Below are positions 26,189-36,728 of a stretch of 64,000 bases of DNA, piece by piece; position 1 is the stretch's first letter; each line of letters opens with the position of its first letter. The DNA is taken from positions 1-64,000 of the forward strand of contig CALVEZ010000004.1 of the NCBI GenBank assembly GCA_944326695.1, given 5' to 3'. The position numbers and the translations under genes are program-made. The notes beneath the pieces are model-generated. The model was not told where the DNA came from and did no database searches. It saw only the letters and a program-made list of their open reading frames with translations. This DNA comes from Candidatus Bilophila faecipullorum (lineage in GTDB: Bacteria; Desulfobacterota; Desulfovibrionia; Desulfovibrionales; Desulfovibrionaceae).

Positions 26189-26743
26189 TGGCTCTGTCAG
26201 AGGAAATGATGGACAGTTTTTTTAGCTCTCCGGCATTGCAGAGGTTTTCAACCCCGTTGAGGCAAGAGGCTCCATAATGCGAAAACGTTCGCCAGTAGTA
26301 TTTTGAAATTACAGAGAAAATATAGTAACCGCCTGCTATGACAGAGCCTTTCTTGGAAGCGCCGGGGGTTCCTGCGATCTCCCGGTAAAAACCCCGCACA
26401 CCCTTTTCCTGCGCGCCACGGTCAAATGCGTATACGGCGGCCCCCTTTCCTAGGCCCTTCCTCCGAACGCACCTACAGGGACCACGCACGCTCCTCCCGG
26501 CCTTCCCTTCCGGCGTGGCCGCTCTCCTCTCTGCCGCTCTTTTGCCTTCCCTTCCGTCCTTGCCCGCTTCCGTCTCCCTCCCTGGCGTCCGATGCCACGC
26601 TCCCGAAACAGCCGAGGCCACACCTAGGCGGCCCGCTGAGGAAGCCTGTTTCTCCCTTCCTCGGGGGGCACGGCTCAGGGGAGCACGGTAAAAAAAGCCC
26701 CCTCTCCCACTGTTTTTCTCCCCGGAAACATCCCTTTTCGCCA
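26189..26743. other. Intergenic region between convergent tupA and TRAP operon
   Basis: Moderately AT-rich at 26200-26350, GC-rich after. No gene, tRNA-like motif or repeat recognised. Apparent ORFs are Pro/Ser-rich and lack ribosome-binding sites. Confidence 0.5.
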
Positions 26744-26769
26744 TAAAAAAAGGGGAGCCAGAGCTCCCC
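26744..26769 (-). terminator. Intrinsic terminator of the fused TRAP operon
   Basis: On the minus strand GGGGAGC-TCTG-GCTCCCC is followed by TTTTTTT, 22 bases past the stop of the DctQM gene. Confidence 0.9.
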
Positions 26770-26790
26770 CTTGCAGACGTTGGGAAAAGG

Positions 26791-28656
26791 CTACTTGCCG
26801 CCTCCCACGAGGATCAACGGAATCTCGGGGATGTAGGTACACAGCAGGAGCACGATGATCATGAGGCCAATCATGGGCAGGGCCTGAGAGGCGATGTTCT
26901 CGAGCTTGGCCTTGGCGACGCCGCTGGCGACGAAGAGGTTGACGCCCACCGGCGGCGTGATGAACCCGATGGCGAGGTTGACGACCATGATGACGCCGAA
27001 GTGCAGCGGCGACACGCCCACGCCCGTGACGATGGGCAGCAGGATGGGCACAAGGATGACGATGGCCGCCAGCGCTTCCATGAACGTGCCCACGATGAGC
27101 AGCAGCACGTTGATGAGCAGCAGGATGATGATCTTGTTTTCCGTCAGGCTGAGGATGGCGCGCGCCACGGTGCCGGGCACGTCTTCGATGGTCATGATGT
27201 TCCCGAAGAGGGTCGCCATAGCCATCAGCACGATGATGACGGCGGAAGTTTCGCACGCCTCAATGCAGGAATCAATGAGGCACTTGAAATCCATTTCGCG
27301 GTAGAGGAAAAGCCCCACGATCAGGCCGTAGAAGGCGGCGATGGCCGCGGCTTCGGTGGGGGTCATGATCCCGCCGTAGATGCCGCCGAGCACGATGACC
27401 GGCACCATGAGCGCCCACTTGGCGTCCCACGCGGCGTGCATGAAGGTCTTGCGGTTACGGACCCTTTCCTCGCCACGCCAGCCCTTCCTGCGCGAGTACC
27501 AGTAGCAGTAGGCCATGAGCACCAGACCGACGAGGATACCCGGCACGATGCCGCTCATGAACAGATCGCCGATGGAGACCTGCGCGGAGATGCCGTAGAC
27601 CACGAAGGGATTGCTCGGCGGAATCATAACGCCGACGCAACCGGCCGCGGCGACGAGCGCGGCGGAGAAATACTTGTCGTAACCGCGCTCCACCATCGCG
27701 GGGATGGTCAGCGCGCCGATGGCCGCCACGGTCGCGGGGCCGGAGCCGGAAATCGCGCCGAAGAACATGCAGGTCACGATGGCGGTCAGGCCGATGCCAC
27801 CGAACATGTGACCCACGATTTCGTCAGCGAGGGACAGCAGGCGCCGGGAAAGGCCGCCCGCGCCCATGAAGACACCCGCCGCGATGAAGAAGGGAATGGC
27901 CATGATCGGGAAGCTGTCGATGGACGTGAAGGCCACCTGAGCCATGTATTCGATGGGAAGGGTGTCCGCGCAGATGATGGTCGCCAGCGTGGACAGGCCG
28001 AGGCTGATGGCCACCGGCACGCCGATGGCGCAGAGGACCACGAAATAGCCGAAGAGCGCGGGCAGCGGTTCGATGTACTCACAGAAAAGGACCGGGGAAA
28101 TAATGATGAAGACCCCGACAAGACCGATAAGCGTATCCACAAGGCCGCAGACCTTCATCTGCTTATAGAGGGATTGCAGCAGGCGCAGGCACATGAGGCC
28201 GAAGCCGAAAGGCAGAATCAGATAGGGGATGAGGAAGGGGATACGCAGGGCCGTCGTGTACTGGGGGTACTGCATGAGGCGTTCGATCTGCCCCCAGCCG
28301 AAATAGGAAATGGTGGCCGTAAGGATGAAGAAGAGCACTTCCACCACGATCCAGCTGATCTGCTGCCAGCGCGGCGGCAGATGATCATAAAGCATGTCCA
28401 CGCGGATGGACGAACGCTTCTTGATAGCTACGGAAAGGGCGAGATAGGAAATCCAGATGAAGATGTAGCGGGAAAGCTCTTCGGTCCATACCGCCGCGCC
28501 GGCGCGCTCGATGAATTGCGTAATGATGTAGCGGTAGATGACCTGCCAGGTGATGAAAAGCGTGATGGACAGCAGGCCGACGACCAGAAAGACCTTTTCG
28601 AAATTCTCGTCGAGCCAGTGCAGCACGCCCTGCCGAGAAGTGGTAGTGTTTTCCAT
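26791..28656 (-). CDS. TRAP transporter fused permease (DctQM)
   Basis: A 621-residue inner-membrane protein that joins both TRAP membrane subunits. Residues 1-175 are a DctQ-like part with four helices (VVGLLSITLFITWQVIYRY, SRYIFIWISYLAL and so on). Residues about 185-621 are the DctM-like large subunit with FGAISGSGPATVAAIGALT and MIPPSNPFVVYG as typical segments and a helix-rich C-terminal half. TRAP systems use Na+ gradients to import organic acids, sulfonates or similar. AGGAA precedes the start. It follows its binding protein after 133 bases holding a strong hairpin. Confidence 0.93.
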   Translation of the reverse strand: MENTTTSRQGVLHWLDENFEKVFLVVGLLSITLFITWQVIYRYIITQFIERAGAAVWTEELSRYIFIWISYLALSVAIKKRSSIRVDMLYDHLPPRWQQISWIVVEVLFFILTATISYFGWGQIERLMQYPQYTTALRIPFLIPYLILPFGFGLMCLRLLQSLYKQMKVCGLVDTLIGLVGVFIIISPVLFCEYIEPLPALFGYFVVLCAIGVPVAISLGLSTLATIICADTLPIEYMAQVAFTSIDSFPIMAIPFFIAAGVFMGAGGLSRRLLSLADEIVGHMFGGIGLTAIVTCMFFGAISGSGPATVAAIGALTIPAMVERGYDKYFSAALVAAAGCVGVMIPPSNPFVVYGISAQVSIGDLFMSGIVPGILVGLVLMAYCYWYSRRKGWRGEERVRNRKTFMHAAWDAKWALMVPVIVLGGIYGGIMTPTEAAAIAAFYGLIVGLFLYREMDFKCLIDSCIEACETSAVIIVLMAMATLFGNIMTIEDVPGTVARAILSLTENKIIILLLINVLLLIVGTFMEALAAIVILVPILLPIVTGVGVSPLHFGVIMVVNLAIGFITPPVGVNLFVASGVAKAKLENIASQALPMIGLMIIVLLLCTYIPEIPLILVGGGK

Positions 28657-28751
28657 GCGAAATTCCTGTGATGTACGCGGGGAAAAGGGGGAGAAGCCAC
28701 TCGATGCCGAGCATCAGCGGGAAATGCCTGTAATATATGCGGAAGAGGGAA

Positions 28752-28777
28752 CGGCCCGTGGCCAAGGCCACGGGCCG
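28752..28777 (-). repeat. Intercistronic hairpin between dctP and dctQM
   Basis: A perfect 12-bp inverted repeat (CGGCCCGTGGCC and complement) with a two-base loop, 13 bases after the dctP stop. There is no T tract, so it is more likely an mRNA stabiliser or partial processing site than a terminator. Confidence 0.85.
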
Positions 28778-28789
28778 GGCAAAAGGCGT

Positions 28790-30556
<1,767 letters not shown>

Positions 30557-31669
30557 CTAGTCGGGGAAGGGACACGCCTCCACCCCGGCTCCCTTGATAA
30601 CGCCCAGAGCCGCGCCGGGCTGGAAGGGCTTGTAGCCGGCCTCCTTAAAGACCTTCCGGGCGAGGCTGTCATCGACCACGCCCTCCGGAAGCGTGTCCGC
30701 AGGGATGATCCCTTCCGTATGCAGGAAGGCGGTGACTTCGGCAATGTTCGCCCGTTCGCGGTCCCCAAAATAGAAATTCATCCATTCCCGTACGGGATTG
30801 GTCGAATCCGCCGGAACCTTCCCGAAGACCGAATACCACAGCACCCGCTTGGGAATTCCCGTCGCATAGCCGGACACCATCGTGATGACGCTCTCCCAGT
30901 TGGCGGGATCAAGCATAAACAACTGTGCTTCCAGATCGGAACGCAGGTATCCGGCGGCAACGTCAGGATACTTTTCCATGAAATCCGTACGCATGGTCAA
31001 AATGCCGAGATCGGCGTTGTCGCAGGCGCTGCCGTCCGCCGCAATGCGGCCCACGCCTTCGCCCACCTCCGAGGCGAGCTGCGAAAGCATGGGTTCCCAC
31101 AGCGACGCCGCGTCAAGCCTGCCCTCACGGAAGCCCCGGGAAATGACCTCAATGCTCTGGTTAAGATATTCCGCGGGCTTGACGCCATATTTGGCGAAGA
31201 AACGGCGCATGTACTGATCGGAGGCGCTCCCCTTCGGCGCGGCCACGATCTTGCCGTCCAGCCAGCGCGCCAACGCCTCATTGTCCGGAAAATCGGGCGC
31301 ATCCTTGCGTACGAGGATGAGGGAGCAGCGCGTCCCTTCGGACATGTCGGTCGTGGAAACCATCTTTACCTCGCCCTTGGCGCGCACGCAGAGCGTCACG
31401 GCGGGCATGACGCTCATGTAGCCTATCTGTATCTGCCCGGCCCGCATTTTGGCCGCAATGACCGTCCCCTGCACAGCGGGCTGAAACTCGATGGCCGTCC
31501 CCTCCGGGACGTATTTCTTCCAGAGCCCCAGTTCGGCATTGATGATGGCCTGATAGGAAATGGTATCGTAAGGCTGGAAACCGACGACGAACGTCTCGGC
31601 CAAGGCCGCCCTCCCCCCAAAGCCCATCGCCATACAGCCGGCAAACAGCAGCGCCATCACGCGTTTCAT
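30557..31669 (-). CDS. ABC-type substrate-binding protein (NMT1/NrtA-like), orphan
   Basis: A 370-residue protein with a signal peptide (MKRVMALLFAGCMAMGFGG, cleaved near ALA). The mature part starts with ETFVVGFQPYDTISYQAI and has MRAGQIQIGYMSVMPAV and SRGFREGRLDAASLWEP, which fit periplasmic binding proteins for nitrate, sulfonates or thiamine precursors. The ligand is unknown. No ABC permease or ATPase gene is near. The ATG at 31669 was chosen because GAGGAGG lies six bases upstream; another ATG two codons earlier touches the Shine-Dalgarno sequence. Confidence 0.8.
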   Translation of the reverse strand: MKRVMALLFAGCMAMGFGGRAALAETFVVGFQPYDTISYQAIINAELGLWKKYVPEGTAIEFQPAVQGTVIAAKMRAGQIQIGYMSVMPAVTLCVRAKGEVKMVSTTDMSEGTRCSLILVRKDAPDFPDNEALARWLDGKIVAAPKGSASDQYMRRFFAKYGVKPAEYLNQSIEVISRGFREGRLDAASLWEPMLSQLASEVGEGVGRIAADGSACDNADLGILTMRTDFMEKYPDVAAGYLRSDLEAQLFMLDPANWESVITMVSGYATGIPKRVLWYSVFGKVPADSTNPVREWMNFYFGDRERANIAEVTAFLHTEGIIPADTLPEGVVDDSLARKVFKEAGYKPFQPGAALGVIKGAGVEACPFPD

Positions 31670-31988
31670 ACGCATCCTCCTCGTAGAGTCCCCGGCACAT
31701 GCCGAAGAACGTTCTCCCCGTGGACAGTGCCCGGCACAGGCTGGACCGCACCGGGCCTCTGCCCTCATAAACGTGTCGTCCGCGAAAACCGATTGCCCCC
31801 AAAGATCAAGAGAGGAAAAGACCAGCGAAGCCGACGCCGCGCCGAAATAGCATTTTTCCCTTGCCATACAGTTTATTGGAGAAAGACGGCTTTGCAGCGG
31901 ACACTTTCATGAGGGCTGAGCCTCATCATGATCTGCTCTAGCTCTTTTGGCGGGCTTTCACAAGAGCCGCGCCACGTCGGGAAGGGTA
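31670..31988. other. Intergenic region, about 320 bases, no gene seen
   Basis: Upstream of the orphan binding protein. A small inverted repeat ATGAGG/CCTCAT lies at about 31909-31921. Nothing else recognised. Confidence 0.45.
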
Positions 31989-32015
31989 CAAAAAAGCCCC
32001 CGTGAAAGGGGGCTT
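31989..32015 (-). terminator. Intrinsic terminator of the NlpC/P60 gene
   Basis: On the minus strand AAGCCCCC-TTTCAC-GGGGGCTT is followed by TTTTG, 14 bases past the stop. Confidence 0.9.
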
Positions 32016-32028
32016 GAAGGAATGCTTT

Positions 32029-33006
32029 TCACATGGAACGGGTACGCGAGGATGGGGCCGTAGGCTTGTCTTTTTGTGCCACGGACTTGGAAGTGCGCTT
32101 CGGCGCGGAGGCCTTGCGTTGCGTCTGCTTCGTGGCGGACACGGCCTTCTTCTGAACGGACTTTGAAGACTTGGCGGCCACGCTCCGTTGCCGGCTCTTC
32201 CCTTGGGCGGTTACGGCCTGTTTCTTTTTGGAAGACGGGCGCTTGGCAAGGGTGGTCTTCTTGCCCTTGCTCTTGGAGGCCACCATCTTTTTAGAAGAAG
32301 CGGCCTTGGCCGAGGTCACGCGTTTGGCGGGGGCGGAAGCCTCAGCGACCGCCTGACGGGAAGCACGCGACTCATAAAGAGCCATCAGCTTCCGGGCGGC
32401 CTGCGCCTCGCTTTCGGAAAGGTCCACGCGGCGCGCGCCAAGGAAGGTGGAACTGAAATAGGGGTCGCTCAAGGACGTAATCTCGACGCTTTTGCCGCGC
32501 CGGGGGCTGTGGATGAATTTTCCGTCCCCGAGATAAATGCCCGTATGGTAGCCGCGCCGGGGATGACGGAAGGCCACAATATCGCCCGCCACCATTTCGT
32601 CGGCGTCAATGGGCGTGCCGAGCACGGACTGTTCCCGCGCCGTCCGGGGCAGTTGCACGCCCGCGCTCTTGTAGGTCCATTGCACGAAGCCCGAGCAATC
32701 AAACCCGTTGCGGCTGGTCCCGCCGCGAACATAGGGCGTACCGAGGGCGGTTTTGGCTTTCTCCACCAGATACAGGTTCGGAAGAGGCAAGGACACCTCA
32801 TCAGATGAGGCCCTTTCCGCCGTGCGGTAATCGTAGGCGAAGCGTTCCTCCGGCGTCATGGCCACACGATCCGCCACCATGTTTTCCATCAGGCTGTCGA
32901 GCGCGAAGGTATCCTCCGCCGCCTTTCTGGATGCGCAGCCGGAAAGAAACAACACTGAGCCGACCAGCAGCCACAGAACCGATATTTTGATGGTAGATAC
33001 GTTCAT
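32029..33006 (-). CDS. NlpC/P60-family lipoprotein endopeptidase with lysine-rich tail
   Basis: A 325-residue lipoprotein. Lipobox LSGC (Cys 24), then an NlpC/P60 domain (about 75-195) with the catalytic Cys in NGFDCSGFVQW and His in YHTGIYLG. These enzymes cut D-Glu to diamino acid bonds in peptidoglycan. From about residue 215 to the end runs a low-complexity Lys/Ser/Ala/Arg-rich tail (e.g. SKSKGKKTTLAKRPSSKKK), like histone H1 or AlgP repeats, which could bind anionic polymers. There is no Shine-Dalgarno sequence; the promoter at 33013-33041 ends seven bases before the ATG, so the mRNA may be leaderless. Confidence 0.87.
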   Translation of the reverse strand: MNVSTIKISVLWLLVGSVLFLSGCASRKAAEDTFALDSLMENMVADRVAMTPEERFAYDYRTAERASSDEVSLPLPNLYLVEKAKTALGTPYVRGGTSRNGFDCSGFVQWTYKSAGVQLPRTAREQSVLGTPIDADEMVAGDIVAFRHPRRGYHTGIYLGDGKFIHSPRRGKSVEITSLSDPYFSSTFLGARRVDLSESEAQAARKLMALYESRASRQAVAEASAPAKRVTSAKAASSKKMVASKSKGKKTTLAKRPSSKKKQAVTAQGKSRQRSVAAKSSKSVQKKAVSATKQTQRKASAPKRTSKSVAQKDKPTAPSSRTRSM

Positions 33007-33012
33007 AGGGCG

Positions 33013-33041
33013 AGGCTAGAGGATTTATTTCCTTTTGTCAA
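33013..33041 (-). promoter_or_regulatory. Candidate promoter of the NlpC/P60 gene
   Basis: TTGACA (33036-33041), a 17-base spacer and TAGCCT (33013-33018, 3 of 6 matches). The predicted start site falls on or next to the A of the start codon at 33006. Confidence 0.5.
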
Positions 33042-33221
33042 TATTGCTTTTTTCATAATGGTTCCTCAATGGTGTGAGAATTTTCCAATCATGGAGAAAA
33101 ACCGGCCAGCTCTCCTCTCTTCCCGTCCGCCCGGCCTTGAGATGGCCTTTTCTCTTTTATTTTCCGCGCAAACCATCTACACAAGGACAGCGGAATCCAC
33201 CCGCCATCACAAGGAGGTCCC

Positions 33222-33500
33222 ATGCGTCTTCTTGCCTTATGCGTCGCCGCCCTGCTGCTGGTGTCCCTCGTTTTTACCACCGTGCCCGCCTTTGCCGCCC
33301 CGGACACGGCATCCCCTGCCCCGGAAACCATCGCCTCCGCCACACGCGAAGCGGCCTATCGCGGTAATTTCAAAAGCAAGGTCTTCCACAAGGCCGATTG
33401 CCGCCATGCAACTTGCAAGGCATGCACCAAGGTTTTCACCTCGGAAGCGGAAGCTCGCGCGGCAGGCTACCATCCCTGCAAGGTCTGCCTCGGATGCTGA
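33222..33500 (+). CDS. Small exported cysteine-rich protein with Ada-like metal-binding motif
   Basis: A 92-residue protein with a signal peptide (MRLLALCVAALLLVSLVFTT, cleaved near AFA). The C-terminal part resembles the Ada-type zinc-binding module also found at the end of nucleases: GNFKSKVFHKADCRH, then CKAC, FTSEAEARAAGYHPC and CKVC. Six cysteines are present, so a zinc knuckle outside the cytoplasm is likely. AAGGAGG precedes the ATG at good spacing. The gene is too short for a catalytic domain; the function is unknown. Confidence 0.78.
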   Translation: MRLLALCVAALLLVSLVFTTVPAFAAPDTASPAPETIASATREAAYRGNFKSKVFHKADCRHATCKACTKVFTSEAEARAAGYHPCKVCLGC

Positions 33501-33713
33501 ACCTCCTGCCCGGCCGCAAACCGAGCAAGCCGTCCTCGCGGCAAGGCGTTCAACGACAGGGAGGGACGGAAACAGCCAACCATTCCCCCGGGAGAAGCAT
33601 TGCGGCCACGGGCTGCTCACGAAAGGCCGCGGGCCCAACCATCCCCCAAGTATAAAGCATCGGCGGGATGAGAACGTATCTCACGGGAAGGAAAAAAACT
33701 TTCCGGTACCGAA

Positions 33714-33752
33714 GAAGTGGCGTAGGGTCATCCCCGACGCCACTTCAACCTT
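33714..33752 (+). terminator. Hairpin upstream of the inositol-phosphatase gene
   Basis: GAAGTGGCGT pairs with ACGCCACTTC over a 13-base loop, followed by AACCTTTT. It could end the transcript of the small exported protein or act as a leader structure 24 bases before the next start. Confidence 0.6.
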
Positions 33753-33775
33753 TTCCCTTCAGCCAAGAAAACGCC

Positions 33776-34552
33776 ATGAACGAACAGCTCTCCCCCTTCG
33801 CCGCCGCAGCCCTCTCCATCGTCGAGGAAGGCGGCGCGATCATGAAGGCCAACCACGAGCGGCCCCATACCATCCGCCGCAAGGGTCGCATCGATCTCGT
33901 CACGGAAACCGATTTCGCCATTGAAGCCTTCCTCAAGGAACGCCTCGCGGTGCTGACGCCGGAAGCGGCCTTCCTCGCTGAAGAAAGCGCGGAAAGCCTC
34001 GACCTGCCCCCTACCTGCTGGATCATCGATCCCGTGGACGGTACCACCAATTTCGCGCACGGCCTGCCCTTGACCGTCGTGTCGGTAGCCTACCGCAAGG
34101 ATGGCGAGCTGGTGCTCGGCATCGTCAACGCCCCTCTGCTCGGGGAATGCTACGTAGCCGAAAAAGGCAAGGGTGCGTGGCGCAACGGAGAACGCATCAA
34201 CGTTTCCACCGTCGAGACCTGTGAAAACGCGCTGGTGGCAACGGGTTTCCCCTACGACGTCGCCAGCCGGACCGATGAAATTCTGAACCGTCTGCGCCCG
34301 GTGCTGGCCACCTGTCAGGGCGTGCGACGTTGCGGGGCCGCCGCCCTTGATCTGGCATGGACGGCCTGTGGGCGCTTCGACGCCTATTATGAGGACGGGC
34401 TCAAGCCGTGGGACATGGCTGCGGGCAGCCTGCTCGTCCGCGAAGCCGGGGGCCGCGTCACCGGGATGGACGGCTCCCCCCTCGATCTCGGGGAAGCGGT
34501 GCTGGCCTCCAACGGGCGGCTGCACGAGGCGCTGGGAAACCTGATCCGCTAG
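33776..34552 (+). CDS. Inositol monophosphatase family protein
   Basis: A 258-residue cytoplasmic protein with the metal-binding signatures WIIDPVDGTTNFAHG (Asp ligands) and LKPWDMAAGSLLVREAGG near the C-terminus. The family includes SuhB, fructose-bisphosphatase-like and histidinol-phosphatase-like enzymes, so the exact phosphate ester is uncertain. The ATG at 33776 was chosen by homology to SuhB-type N-termini; the Shine-Dalgarno sequence is weak (AGCCAAGAAA). The next genes are convergent. Confidence 0.87.
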   Translation: MNEQLSPFAAAALSIVEEGGAIMKANHERPHTIRRKGRIDLVTETDFAIEAFLKERLAVLTPEAAFLAEESAESLDLPPTCWIIDPVDGTTNFAHGLPLTVVSVAYRKDGELVLGIVNAPLLGECYVAEKGKGAWRNGERINVSTVETCENALVATGFPYDVASRTDEILNRLRPVLATCQGVRRCGAAALDLAWTACGRFDAYYEDGLKPWDMAAGSLLVREAGGRVTGMDGSPLDLGEAVLASNGRLHEALGNLIR

Positions 34553-35028
34553 CAAGAGGAAGCCGTCACGGAAGTTCTCCCCGATGGGGTGCCGCCCCCT
34601 GCGTGCCTTCCGCCCGCAACGCCGGGGACGGCACCCCGCCGCGCCACGGCCCAAAACCTTCTCCCTCGCTGCCCGGGGTACGGGTCAGCCTTCCGCACCC
34701 GAGGAATGGAACTCGGACGCAGGGCTGGGGCGCACCTTTTGCCGATAGACGCCCATGCCGCAGGCACAATGCCGCCGCTAGGCGCTTTCGTCCCCTCCCG
34801 ATCCATAGCCCGCCCTCACGTAGCGCAAGGGAAGGCAGGCCGCCGCGTGATGAAGCAAGCCCTCCTGAAGTCCTTCCTTTCGCCGGAGTGAAAAAACGGA
34901 AGAGACGCCCCCGCTGCGACACAACCGATACGGACTCGGACGCGGGACCATACCCGCCGAGGCAGCCCGCCGGGACAAAACGGACGCCGCCCGTAGCCCC
35001 CCCTTGACCAACGCCCCGTCCGGACGCG
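34553..35028. other. Convergent intergenic region with inverted repeat
   Basis: No gene seen in 476 bases. GGGGTGCCG (34586-34594) and CGGCACCCC (34629-34637) form an inverted repeat with a 34-base loop, the best candidate for transcription termination here. Confidence 0.5.
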
Positions 35029-36228
35029 CTAGCCCCGGGCCACCTTCCGGGCAAGTGCGTCCTCCATCCCCGCCAAGGCCCACAGATACAGGGACACAAC
35101 CGAACCGTACGGCGTATAGCGGCGACGGCGGCGCTCGAAACGCTCGCGGGTCAGTTGGCGGTCGCCGTAGAGCAGGGCCATGCCCCGCCGGATGCCGAAA
35201 TCGCCCCAGCTCAGCACGTCGGGACGGCACAGGGAAAAGATGAGCAGCATCTCCGCCGTCCAGACCCCGATACCGTCAAGGTCCGCCAGACGCCGGATGA
35301 CCTCTGCGTCCGAGGTATGCCGCAAGGTTTCGAGATCAAGTCCGCCCGACCCCACCGCTTCGGCCAGACGCCGGATATAGGACACCTTGCGTTCGCTGAG
35401 GCCGCAACCACGCACAACCGCAGGCTCAAGGGAAGCGAGCCGCTCCGCCGTCAGCGCCCCCGCCGCCTCCAGCAGGCGATCCGAAATGGACTGCGCCGCC
35501 CTGCCCGATATCTGCTGGGCAATGATGGCGTGCACGAGCGCCGCGAAAAGATCAGGCTCCGTAGAGCGGCGGAGAGGCCCGAGGCGGTCGATGAGCACGC
35601 CGAGCCTCTTGTCCTTCTCCCTCAAAAAACAAAGGGCGTCGGGCTCCACAGGAAAAACGGGACGCGCGGCCTCGTCGCAGGCGCGCAGGCAGAGCGTCGC
35701 CACGGAACCGTAGGGCGAGCAGGCCGCGCGGAAGGCGGCGAAGGTTCCGGGCTCGGCCACATCCACTCCGAGCCGCCGCAAGGCCCGGCCAACGGCGGGG
35801 TCCGCCGGGCTCAGCACGTCCGGGCGGCCTGCGGCAATTAACGCCTCCACCGCCAGCGGCGCGTCTACGCCCCGGAGTTTGCACAAATACGCCACGGCCT
35901 CGTCCGTATCGCACCGAAACAGCCGCTCCAGGGAGCCTGTACGGGCCGCCTTCGCCGCGCCGATCAGGGCCGCCGCCGTCTTTTTTCCCAGAAACGGCGG
36001 CACGTCCCCCGCCTCCCGCAACCCTTCCGGAGAAAGCGCTCCCACCGCCTCAAGCAGCGCAGCCCACACAAAAGGGAACGCCTCCGGCGCAGCCCGGCGT
36101 ACAAGCCCCTTCGCCAGCGCGGTAAAGGGATCGTCCTCGCCGGGCCATGCCGCCGGGCCCGCCGTTTCAATGGCCACGGCAAGGGCCGGGATACGCCGCA
36201 GATGCGCGAGTGCCGCCTCAACGTCCAT
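35029..36228 (-). CDS. DNA-3-methyladenine glycosylase with tandemly duplicated HhH-GPD domain
   Basis: A 399-residue protein, about twice the usual core. The C-terminal copy (about 222-399) has a helix-hairpin-helix (LDGIGVWTAEMLL) and catalytic Asp343 in DVLSWGDFGIRRG, the AlkA-type base-excision signature. The N-terminal copy (about 30-190) repeats the pattern at an offset of 200 residues: RPDVLSPAD against RPDVLSWGD, and SPYGSVATL against TPYGSVVSL. Its hairpin reads LRGVDAPLAV, lacking the second Gly, yet Asp143 is kept. The start codon overlaps the ogt stop by 11 bases, so both repair enzymes are cotranslated. Confidence 0.85.
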   Translation of the reverse strand: MDVEAALAHLRRIPALAVAIETAGPAAWPGEDDPFTALAKGLVRRAAPEAFPFVWAALLEAVGALSPEGLREAGDVPPFLGKKTAAALIGAAKAARTGSLERLFRCDTDEAVAYLCKLRGVDAPLAVEALIAAGRPDVLSPADPAVGRALRRLGVDVAEPGTFAAFRAACSPYGSVATLCLRACDEAARPVFPVEPDALCFLREKDKRLGVLIDRLGPLRRSTEPDLFAALVHAIIAQQISGRAAQSISDRLLEAAGALTAERLASLEPAVVRGCGLSERKVSYIRRLAEAVGSGGLDLETLRHTSDAEVIRRLADLDGIGVWTAEMLLIFSLCRPDVLSWGDFGIRRGMALLYGDRQLTRERFERRRRRYTPYGSVVSLYLWALAGMEDALARKVARG

Positions 36229-36691
36229 GCGCGTCCCTCTGCGAGCGTTCCAGCTCCAGCAGACGTTCTTTCATGCCCAGACCGCCCGCGTAGCCGACCA
36301 GCGATCCGTTGCTTCCCACGATGCGATGGCAGGGGATGACGATGGGAAGGGGATTGCGGTTGTTCGCCAGTCCCACGGCCCGGCAAGCTCTGGGGCTGTC
36401 CACAGCCACGGCAATATCTTTATAGGACGCGGTAGCGCCATACGGCACCTGGCACAGGGCGTCCCATACGCGCAGCATAAAGGGGGTCCCCTTGGGCTTC
36501 AGCGGCAGATCAAAGGTGGTCAGGGTTCCGGCGAAATAGCTTTCCAACTGCCGGAAGGCTTCGCGCACCACCGGCGGCTCGGGCGCCTGCGCCTCCCCTT
36601 CCCCACGGCCCGGCAACCAGATGCGGGTCAAAAATCCGTCTTGTTCTTCAATGCCCATGCGTCCGAAAACGGTCTCTCTCCAATATGGCAT
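36218..36691 (-). CDS. ogt: Methylated-DNA-protein-cysteine S-methyltransferase
   Basis: A 157-residue protein that removes alkyl groups from O6 of guanine onto its own cysteine. The active site is IVIPCHRIVG with Cys121, and LVGYAGGLGMKERLLELE follows, the conserved C-terminal helix. The N-terminal part is the short Ogt type without an Ada DNA-binding domain. AAGGAGG precedes the ATG. It overlaps the glycosylase gene and lies 37 bases after a DUF1848 gene, forming a three-gene unit. Confidence 0.93.
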   Translation of the reverse strand: MPYWRETVFGRMGIEEQDGFLTRIWLPGRGEGEAQAPEPPVVREAFRQLESYFAGTLTTFDLPLKPKGTPFMLRVWDALCQVPYGATASYKDIAVAVDSPRACRAVGLANNRNPLPIVIPCHRIVGSNGSLVGYAGGLGMKERLLELERSQRDAHGR

Positions 36692-36728
36692 AGTCCCTCC
36701 TTGTTTCCACTCCAGACGGAAAATTCGC

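Noticed and set aside
27001..28671. Plus-strand ORF of 556 codons
   Set aside because: His/Asp/Arg-rich antisense shadow of the TRAP permease gene.
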